NCBI RefSeq assembly: GCF_002999135.1
Contig: NZ_CP027229.1
Coordinates: 2,898,158 to 2,962,157, forward strand
DNA from: Capnocytophaga sp. oral taxon 878
Lineage (GTDB): Bacteria; Bacteroidota; Bacteroidia; Flavobacteriales; Flavobacteriaceae
DNA: 64,000 nucleotides
Direction of reading: 5' to 3'
This document shows positions 33,081 through 40,444 of the stretch, piece after piece; the stretch's first letter is position 1; each line of letters opens with the position of its first letter. The notes below the pieces were generated by a model that was given only the letters and a program-made list of their open reading frames with translations, had not been told where the DNA came from and did no database searches. The position numbers and the translations under genes are program-made.

Positions 33081-33839
33081 ATGAATAAGAATACATTAGT
33101 CAAGCCAGACCTCAGCAAGATGCACAACGCTGAGTTTAGTCAGTTTCTTACCCGCTTTTTTGAAGACTTTGCGGGTTCGGGTATTGCCTTGGATACCGAT
33201 ACCACTTTCAAATCGCTTTACGAAAGCCTCAAGACCAAAGTAACCACCTACGACAAGGCTCTGGAACAGGTGCGTGGCAAAGAGGAATCTAAGAAAATAT
33301 CGGAATTGGACAAGGTGCGCGATGCCGATATGCAAGCCCTAAAGGACAGTATCAAGCCTTATCGCAATGCCAAAACGGAAGCCAAACAGAAAGCTTACCA
33401 CGCTATCAAGCTGGTGCTCGACAATTACAAAGATGTAACCAAGGACACCTATGAGGAGGAAACCAAGCGCCTGAATACGCTTATCAGCACCCTGAAATCC
33501 GCTACCTATCAAGCGCAGGTAGAGACCCTGAAGATAGGCGAGTTCCTCAGCGAACTGGAAACCTCCAACACGGCGTTCAACGAGCTTTTCTCCCACCGCT
33601 CGCTCAAAGATTTGCAGAAAGAGGTATACAACGTAAAAGACCTTCGCAAGGAGCTTACCGATATATACCAACGGCTTTCGGCTTATATAATAGCCAACGC
33701 ACAGGTGAAAGATGAGGCTTTCTTTACCAAAACCTTGGAAGTGCTCAACAACAGCCGTAAGTACTACGCCGATGTTTTGGCACGCCGTAAAGCAGGTGTA
33801 AAAACCCCTACCGAAACCCCTAAGGAAGAAGGGAAATAA
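33081..33839 (+). CDS. DUF6261-like helical protein
   Basis: 252 aa, no signal peptide. Predicted almost entirely alpha-helical with long charged helices (K-E-E-S-K-K-I-S-E-L-D, K-T-E-A-K-Q-K-A-Y, R-K-E-L-T-D-I-Y-Q-R-L) and a Pro/Thr/Lys-rich tail (A-G-V-K-T-P-T-E-T-P). I assign DUF6261 from memory of such Bacteroidetes proteins; no enzymatic motif is visible. Base composition is visibly more GC-rich than neighbours, suggesting transfer. Its start codon directly follows the 41-bp array, so array and gene are likely one transcript. Binding of the array RNA or DNA by this protein is an attractive but untested guess. Confidence 0.75.
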   Translation: MNKNTLVKPDLSKMHNAEFSQFLTRFFEDFAGSGIALDTDTTFKSLYESLKTKVTTYDKALEQVRGKEESKKISELDKVRDADMQALKDSIKPYRNAKTEAKQKAYHAIKLVLDNYKDVTKDTYEEETKRLNTLISTLKSATYQAQVETLKIGEFLSELETSNTAFNELFSHRSLKDLQKEVYNVKDLRKELTDIYQRLSAYIIANAQVKDEAFFTKTLEVLNNSRKYYADVLARRKAGVKTPTETPKEEGK

Positions 33840-33875
33840 CTTAGTAACACTTAATTTTCAAAATAAAAAAAACTT

Positions 33876-34652
33876 ATGAAAAAACTCATTTTTTCGGCAC
33901 TTGTTGCCACAGCATTATTCGTTTCCTCTTGCGGGAAAGACGACGACAACGGCGGAGGTAGCACTTCGCTCAATGGGGATTGGTATCTTTATACCTTTTA
34001 TGATAACCTCAATGGTAAAGGATTGCGATGGATAACTCCTGATAATTGTTCCCTACAAACTTATTGGTCTATTTCCGATAAAAAAATAAAGAACGAATGG
34101 TATCATTTAGAAGGTTCAGACTGCGAATACACTCCTATATATTACAATTACACGATTAATAATGGGGTTATAAATGTGACTGTAGCCGAGGACTCTCCTA
34201 ATGAAAGGATAGGTGCTAAATCTTCTGTCAAATATGAAATGAAAGGTAAAGAACTAATCATCTATCATAAATCAGGAGGTTATGATGCAATACAAATCTT
34301 TCACAAAAAAGGGGTAGACTATAGTTCTCTTGATCCTTTTGTGGGATATTGGAAAATGACCAAATACGTAGTGGGACAACAAGAACTTATTGTAAAGGAC
34401 GGCGAATGTTTAGATGGTCATATAGTAGCCCACTCTTTGGGAGCTACCCTATACCTTAATTATCCAGAGAATGGGCAATGTAATAAAACGATAAACACCT
34501 ACGAGTGGATAAAGGAAGGGGGCAAGTACTACAATGTGAGCAACCCAGCGGAAAAAACACTTTGGGACATCAGTTTCTCCAACAATAACCGCTATATGAC
34601 CTTTGCTATAGATAACGGACGCACAGTAATGCACTTTACCAAAGTAAAATAA
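33876..34652 (+). CDS. Lipoprotein with lipocalin-like domains
   Basis: 258 aa with lipobox L-F-V-S-S-C (Cys19) followed by G-K-D-D-D-N-G-G-G, an Asp-rich/Gly linker typical of surface-exposed Bacteroidetes lipoproteins. Two similar modules begin L-N-G-D-W-Y-L-Y and V-G-Y-W-K-M-T-K, the G-x-W opening strand of lipocalin-like domains. Ligand unknown. The gene lies 36 bp after the DUF6261-like gene and ends with a terminator, so both probably form one unit inserted between the DUF6493-like genes. Confidence 0.75.
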   Translation: MKKLIFSALVATALFVSSCGKDDDNGGGSTSLNGDWYLYTFYDNLNGKGLRWITPDNCSLQTYWSISDKKIKNEWYHLEGSDCEYTPIYYNYTINNGVINVTVAEDSPNERIGAKSSVKYEMKGKELIIYHKSGGYDAIQIFHKKGVDYSSLDPFVGYWKMTKYVVGQQELIVKDGECLDGHIVAHSLGATLYLNYPENGQCNKTINTYEWIKEGGKYYNVSNPAEKTLWDISFSNNNRYMTFAIDNGRTVMHFTKVK

Positions 34653-34663
34653 CCCGCCTTGTT

Positions 34664-34694
34664 AAACTCCCCTTGCCAAAGGGGAGTTTGTTTT
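34664..34694 (+). terminator. Terminator after the lipocalin-like lipoprotein
   Basis: An 11-bp stem AAACTCCCCTT/AAGGGGAGTTT with a GCCA loop and TTTGTTTT tail. Related in sequence to the hairpins at 19455 and 21809. Confidence 0.75.
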
Positions 34695-34732
34695 AAGGAA
34701 TAAATGAATAAATAGGCTTTTAATTTATCCCT

Positions 34733-37381
34733 ATGAAAGAAAACTTACTTTCCGCCATTAAGGCACACGATTTTACCGCCATTCGCAATATTTGCTTTGC
34801 GCTTTCAGAGGAAGAAAGACAGGAGCTAAAGAGTTATTTTGCGCGAAAGAATTTTAACTTTATCTTTCGGGAAGTCCTCGAAAAAGAAAAAAGATACCAT
34901 TTTTCTAATAAGGAATTAGCCATTATCTCATACACTATTATGTGTGTGTGCAATACCTTAGAGGAGGTAAGAAAAATAGAACTTTTCCAAAATATAGAAC
35001 CCTATATAAAGGGGAATTACTACTATTTCCTATCTTCTTTAGAAGACGAAGTTTTATTAGATTTCGTGCAGTCTCCACAAGGGGCTTATATGATAGAAGG
35101 TATCCAGCTGATGTGTAAAGATAATCCTTTGGAGATGTCTTTTCAAATACTTTGGTCGGTATACAACGCTGGGTATATTCCTCTTAATGAGGGTGTTTTT
35201 ATACAAAGAATGTATGACATTAATTGGCTTAAAGCAGATGAACAGCTTACTGAATACCTACTGAAACACCCTGAGACTGTTGTTCTTTTTCCTTCTGTAC
35301 CAACGTATATTCAGGATACTATATTTACTACAGAAGAATGGAAAAAAATATATCATACCCTAAACGAAAAAGCATATTTCACTAATAAAAACGCCATTAT
35401 TCGTGCTTTTATCGAAGCCCTACTCAACCCTTGGAAGAAGACTGTGTTGGATATGTATTGCCGTTGGATAGAAACTCTCGACCCCTCCCACCAAGAACTT
35501 TTAGCTAACCAACACACTCTTTTTGCCCTGCTCAGTAGCGACAAGATATCGGTGGTGAACTTTGCTATGAAGCTCATCAAGCAAATAGCTGATGAGAAGA
35601 GTTTTGACTTCCAAGCCTTTGCAGACAACTTTGCGCTGTGTTTTGCCACCCAAAAGATAGCTAAATCACAACTTATAGGTTTGGATATTTTAGAAAAGTA
35701 CTATAAAAAGCAAGTCCCTACCAATCCCGACTACCGCGAGCAATTGGCGGTACTCTTCACTGTGCCTGATGTAAAACTCCAAGAGAAAGTTGCCAGCTTG
35801 CTAACTACTTATTTTGGAAGAGAGGGATTGGTAGAGGTAGTAGTACCCTATCAGGATTACCTAAAAGGGGATGCTCAAAATCTCCTTACAACTCTAAGTC
35901 TATCGGAAAATACTGAAAGTTCTGAAAGCTTCCATACCTCTAGTGTAGATTGTCTCTCTGAAATTCGGGTACTTGAACAGCCCTCCTCTTGGGATGAATT
36001 ATTGTTTTTGTTAGGTGACTGCCTTCGTGAGCGTACGGCTGCTACTATCGACCTTTTCTTTGAGGGAGTGGTACAGCTACAAGACCAATTGCCTGAAAAC
36101 TTCAAGGAGCAACTCGCCCCTTATATCGCGCAGGTTAATGGGATGTATTATTTCAACCTACAGTTGGCTGCCTTACAGCTGCTCCTTGCGGGGTGGGTAG
36201 AGGATAGACCTTTGGAGTCTCCTGAGGACTGGAAAAAAATGAATACCCAAGTAAGACGCCTCAATACCGAAGAAGAAGAACCTTTAAAACAAGCGTGTGT
36301 GCTCCACAACGTTTGGTATTTGCGTGATGAAATTCCTTACCTGCTCTATAAGGTGACGGCAACCCTTGACAAACTCAAAACAAGTAGCAAACTGCCTTTC
36401 CTTTCAACCCCTACGCACGCGCCTTTCTATATTGATGCTGAGACCCTTGCCGACCGACTGCTCGCTTACCAAACCGCAGGCAAAGAAGTGGATTTGGACG
36501 ACTTGGTAGTGGCTTGCAACCGATTGTTATTGAGTACCATTACCCCTAAAGCACAGGAGAAAGTACGCACACTCTCAGGACAATATGTGCCTGCTTTGGG
36601 CTACCTCTTCGGGCTTTCGGATGTGGTAACCCCTACAGAGGAGTTTTTGCCATTATGGACGCAAATCACTCGCCTGAAACACCCTAATAAAGTGTTTGCC
36701 GAGTTTGAAGCTACCCCTGCCAAAGACTATCTTTCGGCAGTAAAACCTTTTTTTCTAAGTTACGAAATTGACTCTGAAAACAAATGGTTTTATTTGGAAA
36801 AGAAGTATATTAATAGTCCGTATAACGACTATCAGTGTAGGAATTTTGAAAAAGAAGAAGATCGTTTACCTTATAACTATTACAACGCTGGGGCTTTTCA
36901 GACATTTGATGTAGATACCTTACGTTATGCAATTTCCTTAAACCCTCAGTATGTAGATGTACTCTTAGGCAAATACACCCCACCTTGGGTAGGGGTAAGC
37001 GATGCAGAAACTTATCGCAACTTGCAGGTGCCTCTCCAACTACTCTTGGAATACGACCTGCCTGTGCATCACGGTGGGTGGATTTTTGTAGGAATGGCTT
37101 TGCTTCACGACAAAAAGGAAACCCGTGACCTCGGGGCAGAGTATATACTCCGCGCCATTAGCCGTGACGAAGACCTCAGTTATTTGCAACACTTTATAGC
37201 CGATATCCTCGCCCAAAAACTCACCCCTATCAATCGGTTTGTAGAGTTTTTGGATATGCCCACCCGTGACCCCAAAATAAAGGCTTTCCAAAAAGGGGTA
37301 GTAGAGGAATACTTGCGCTTAGTGGAAAATGTAGAGAAGAAACCTACCAATCATAAGAAGTTGGCGGGGTTGGCATTGTAA
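34733..37381 (+). CDS. DUF6493-like large helical protein, paralogue 3
   Basis: 882 aa. It shares the block order of paralogue 1 but belongs to a second subgroup with paralogues 4 and 5: F-D-F-Q-A-F-A-D-N-F-A-L-C-F and K-I-A-K-S-Q-L-I-G (~295-325), and the end K-K-P-T-N-H-K-K-L-A. Its C-terminal block is divergent (H-H-G-G-W-I-F-V-G-M-A-L-L-H). The N-terminus begins M-K-E-N-L-L-S-A-I-K-A-H-D-F, matching paralogues 4 and 5 in style. No catalytic motif is apparent; scaffolding or protein binding through helical repeats is the plausible role. Confidence 0.8.
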   Translation: MKENLLSAIKAHDFTAIRNICFALSEEERQELKSYFARKNFNFIFREVLEKEKRYHFSNKELAIISYTIMCVCNTLEEVRKIELFQNIEPYIKGNYYYFLSSLEDEVLLDFVQSPQGAYMIEGIQLMCKDNPLEMSFQILWSVYNAGYIPLNEGVFIQRMYDINWLKADEQLTEYLLKHPETVVLFPSVPTYIQDTIFTTEEWKKIYHTLNEKAYFTNKNAIIRAFIEALLNPWKKTVLDMYCRWIETLDPSHQELLANQHTLFALLSSDKISVVNFAMKLIKQIADEKSFDFQAFADNFALCFATQKIAKSQLIGLDILEKYYKKQVPTNPDYREQLAVLFTVPDVKLQEKVASLLTTYFGREGLVEVVVPYQDYLKGDAQNLLTTLSLSENTESSESFHTSSVDCLSEIRVLEQPSSWDELLFLLGDCLRERTAATIDLFFEGVVQLQDQLPENFKEQLAPYIAQVNGMYYFNLQLAALQLLLAGWVEDRPLESPEDWKKMNTQVRRLNTEEEEPLKQACVLHNVWYLRDEIPYLLYKVTATLDKLKTSSKLPFLSTPTHAPFYIDAETLADRLLAYQTAGKEVDLDDLVVACNRLLLSTITPKAQEKVRTLSGQYVPALGYLFGLSDVVTPTEEFLPLWTQITRLKHPNKVFAEFEATPAKDYLSAVKPFFLSYEIDSENKWFYLEKKYINSPYNDYQCRNFEKEEDRLPYNYYNAGAFQTFDVDTLRYAISLNPQYVDVLLGKYTPPWVGVSDAETYRNLQVPLQLLLEYDLPVHHGGWIFVGMALLHDKKETRDLGAEYILRAISRDEDLSYLQHFIADILAQKLTPINRFVEFLDMPTRDPKIKAFQKGVVEEYLRLVENVEKKPTNHKKLAGLAL

Positions 37382-37396
37382 AGCAAAGAATAGAGA

Positions 37397-37694
37397 GATG
37401 AAGAAAATGTAATATTTTTGGGTTTTTGTTGCGATTTTTTCAAAAAGAAGGTTTGGAGGTGAAGTGACTGATATTCAGTATGGTGATGTTTGTTTTTTGT
37501 TATTAGTTCGTTTATACTTCGTTTATCCTTCGTTATAAGTTCGTTTATCCTTCGTTATTGCTGTGAGTTTCTTGGGGTAGGCTTGGTAGGTGAAGAGGTT
37601 GATTATTAAGGGATTGTAATATTAAGAGGAGGAAGAAGTTGTGGTTGGTAATTTTTGCAATATTAGCAATAAAAATGAGAAAAGGATGAAGATT
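37397..37694 (+). repeat. ~300-bp dispersed intergenic element, copy B, with 11-bp array
   Basis: This element fills most of the 378-bp gap before paralogue 4. Both ends match the inverted sequence at 55995-56281: bases 37660-37694 agree at 33 of 35 positions, and 37397-37434 align well. Its centre holds five 11-bp units (37502-37556: ATTAGTTCGTT, TATACTTCGTT, TATCCTTCGTT, ATAAGTTCGTT, TATCCTTCGTT). No open frame or terminal inverted repeat was found. Confidence 0.7.
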
Positions 37695-37759
37695 TTTTTG
37701 TTTTGAGGTAGAAGATAAATAAGGTTAAAATAGAAATAAAAGAGATAAATAATAAAATT

Positions 37760-40420
37760 ATGGTACAAGAGAATTTACTGTTGGCTCTTAAGGCACAGAA
37801 TTGGGATGAGATACGAAATATATGTTTTTCCTTGTCCGAGCAAGAAAAGATGCAAATTAAAAAACAGACTGAGCATAAAGATTGGGAAGGACTTTTGGGA
37901 AGCAAGCGTCTTAGTTACGAAAATAAGTACCTTATTACTTATCTGATGATGTGTGTATGCCATAGTGTAGAAGAATTGTTAAGCATAGAGAAGCAGTTGG
38001 ATTTTACTTCTATAAAGAGTTATCATACGCGTATTAAGTATCCTCTTTTCTTTTTGAATTCCCAACACTCCCAAGCCTTTATGGATTTTATCCATACTCC
38101 CGAAGGAGCGTATATGATAGAGGGAGCCCAACAGGTTTTTGAGCAGTCCCCGCGTAGTTTTTCTATCGAGATACTCTTAGCGCTCTATACAGAGGGGATT
38201 ATACCTTTTAATGAGGAGATTTTTGTTAAAAACTTATATGATATAGAGTATTACCGTACGCAAGAAGCTGAAGCGGCTGAGGTACTCCTACAATATCCTG
38301 AGCTGGCAAGGCGTGTGATTCCTCATACGGCTAAGTATATAGATTATGCTATTAGTAGTGGTTTGGAATGGCAAAAAGTATTTGCCTTGCTTTGTAAGAA
38401 GAACTATTTTCCTGATAAGAGCTTTGTAAGGAGTTTTATAGAAGTACTACTCAACCCTTGGAAAAAGAATGTGCTTGATATGTATTGCCGATGGATAGAA
38501 GGACTAACACCTACCGAGGAGGAGTTGCTTCCAAGCCAGCATACGCTGTTTGCCTTGCTAACCTTAGACAAATCGTCGCTCATTAATTTTGCGATGAAGA
38601 GTATAGCCCAAATAAGTATTCATCCTGCATTTGACTTCCAAGCCTTTGCCGATAATTTTGCGTTGTGCTTTACTGTACCTAAGATTGCTAAATCACAACT
38701 CATAGGGGTAGAAATATTGGAAAAATACTACAAAAAGCAAGCTCTTAAGAATATAGAATACTGCGAGCAATTGGCGGTACTCTTTACTGTACCCGATGCC
38801 AAGCTACAAGAGAAAGTAGCCAGCCTACTTATAACATATTTTAAAGGAGAAAATTTGGCAGAAATAGTAGTGCCATACAAAGCATATTTGAAAGAAGAGG
38901 CTAAAAACAAATTGGAGAACGTAATAAGTAAGATGCAAGAAGAGGTTTCTTTGCAAGAGGAAACTCACAATACAGAAACAACTACTATTACTGAGGAATA
39001 TAATCCCAGCCCCCTATCAGCACCTTCTTCTTGGGATTCGGTTCTTTTCCTCCTTGGCGACTGCCTTCGTGAGCCTGCTGCTCATACAATAGATGTATTC
39101 TTGGAGGGGCTTATCACCTTGCAAGATAACTTCCCTGCCGATTGGGTAAAGTCTCTTTCGCCTTATATCAAGCAGCTTAGCAAGCGAATAGGCAAGGAAA
39201 TCCCGACGGATATGATCCTCTTAGGAGTTTTGCGTGCGCTGATAGACAAGCGCCCTTTGGCTCTTGACCCTAAATGTAGTTATACATGGGAAGAACTCTG
39301 TAAAAAACGTAAAAAGCTTTCCGAAAAAGAATTTGAAGCCTATACGCAGGATTATTACTTAGGCAATGCCCGCCAAGTCCTGCCATATCTTTTCCGTAAA
39401 GGGCAAATGGTTATTGACTTCATTCTCCAACACTGCCAGCTGCCATTGCTCTCGACCCCTACGCATCTGCCTTTCTATATAGAAGCAGAGGTATTTGTTG
39501 ATAAGCTCTTGCAGTACGAAAAGCAGGGCGTAGAACCTGATATTGACGACCTAATTGTAGCTTGTAACCGATTGCTTTTTAGAGAAGTTTCGGTAACAGC
39601 CAAAGAAAAATCCAAACAACTCAAGGGTAACTATGCGCTTGCTATCCAATATTACTTGGGTTTAACTGATGAGGTACAACTAACGGAAGACCTCTTGCCT
39701 CTTTGGGCGCAAATTACCCGTATTAAGCACCCTGATAGAGAGTTTGAGGAGTTTGCTAGTACTTCGGCTAAGGACATTTTGGGAGTGGTGAAGCCTTATC
39801 TGATTGACTATGGTTGGCAAGAAGATAACGGTCATAAAGAATTTGCTTTTGGACACCACACCGAGTGGGTAGGGGTAAGTTATACAGACCTAAAGAATGC
39901 TTTCCCATATTGGTATTACAATGCCAATGGAGGAAGCTCACCCATCAGTACTATTTTTGAATATAAGCTAAGCCTCAATCCTCACTACCCCAATGCGATG
40001 CTGTGTGACTATATCAGCACTTGGGTTACAGGTAATGAAGTGCGCGAAATTCGGAATATGTCGGTACCTTTGGAAGTGCTTTTGCGCTACGATATTAGGG
40101 TACGCCATAGTGGTTGGCTCTATATAGGTACGGCTTTGTTATTTGAGAAACGTCCTTCACGGGATTTGGCGTATGAATATATCTGTCAGGCAATTGCTCG
40201 TGGGGAAGACCTTAGTTACCTCAAAACCTATATCGCTCAGGCGCTCGCTTGGGACTTTTTGCCGATCCCTCGTTTTATAGAGTTTTTAGACCGACCTATT
40301 AGTGACCCTAAGGTAAAGGCTTTTCAAAAAGCGGTAGTAGAAGTCTATTTGGCTTTGGTTGAAAAGCAAGAAAAGAAACCTACCAATCATAAAAAATTAG
40401 CCAATTGGCTAATTAGCTAA
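37760..40420 (+). CDS. DUF6493-like large helical protein, paralogue 4
   Basis: 886 aa. A mosaic of the two subgroups. Its N-terminal and middle parts follow paralogues 3 and 5 (F-D-F-Q-A-F-A-D-N-F-A-L-C-F, K-I-A-K-S-Q-L-I-G-V-E-I-L-E-K-Y-Y-K-K), while its late region matches paralogues 1 and 2 (R-H-S-G-W-L-Y-I-G, E-K-R-P-S-R-D-L-A-Y-E-Y, E-F-L-D-R-P). It then returns to the other type at the very end (D-P-K-V-K-A-F-Q-K). The variable linker (~395-425) is Glu/Thr-rich. The gene is followed at 24 bp by paralogue 5. Recombination between the paralogues is the simplest explanation. Confidence 0.8.
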   Translation: MVQENLLLALKAQNWDEIRNICFSLSEQEKMQIKKQTEHKDWEGLLGSKRLSYENKYLITYLMMCVCHSVEELLSIEKQLDFTSIKSYHTRIKYPLFFLNSQHSQAFMDFIHTPEGAYMIEGAQQVFEQSPRSFSIEILLALYTEGIIPFNEEIFVKNLYDIEYYRTQEAEAAEVLLQYPELARRVIPHTAKYIDYAISSGLEWQKVFALLCKKNYFPDKSFVRSFIEVLLNPWKKNVLDMYCRWIEGLTPTEEELLPSQHTLFALLTLDKSSLINFAMKSIAQISIHPAFDFQAFADNFALCFTVPKIAKSQLIGVEILEKYYKKQALKNIEYCEQLAVLFTVPDAKLQEKVASLLITYFKGENLAEIVVPYKAYLKEEAKNKLENVISKMQEEVSLQEETHNTETTTITEEYNPSPLSAPSSWDSVLFLLGDCLREPAAHTIDVFLEGLITLQDNFPADWVKSLSPYIKQLSKRIGKEIPTDMILLGVLRALIDKRPLALDPKCSYTWEELCKKRKKLSEKEFEAYTQDYYLGNARQVLPYLFRKGQMVIDFILQHCQLPLLSTPTHLPFYIEAEVFVDKLLQYEKQGVEPDIDDLIVACNRLLFREVSVTAKEKSKQLKGNYALAIQYYLGLTDEVQLTEDLLPLWAQITRIKHPDREFEEFASTSAKDILGVVKPYLIDYGWQEDNGHKEFAFGHHTEWVGVSYTDLKNAFPYWYYNANGGSSPISTIFEYKLSLNPHYPNAMLCDYISTWVTGNEVREIRNMSVPLEVLLRYDIRVRHSGWLYIGTALLFEKRPSRDLAYEYICQAIARGEDLSYLKTYIAQALAWDFLPIPRFIEFLDRPISDPKVKAFQKAVVEVYLALVEKQEKKPTNHKKLANWLIS

Positions 40421-40444
40421 TTTACTAATAAAAAAAATACCCTT

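Noticed and set aside
32893..33084. A 63-codon open frame across the 41-bp array
   Set aside because: 41 is not divisible by 3, so repeats are read in shifting frames and give no consistent peptide; it also overlaps the real start at 33081.
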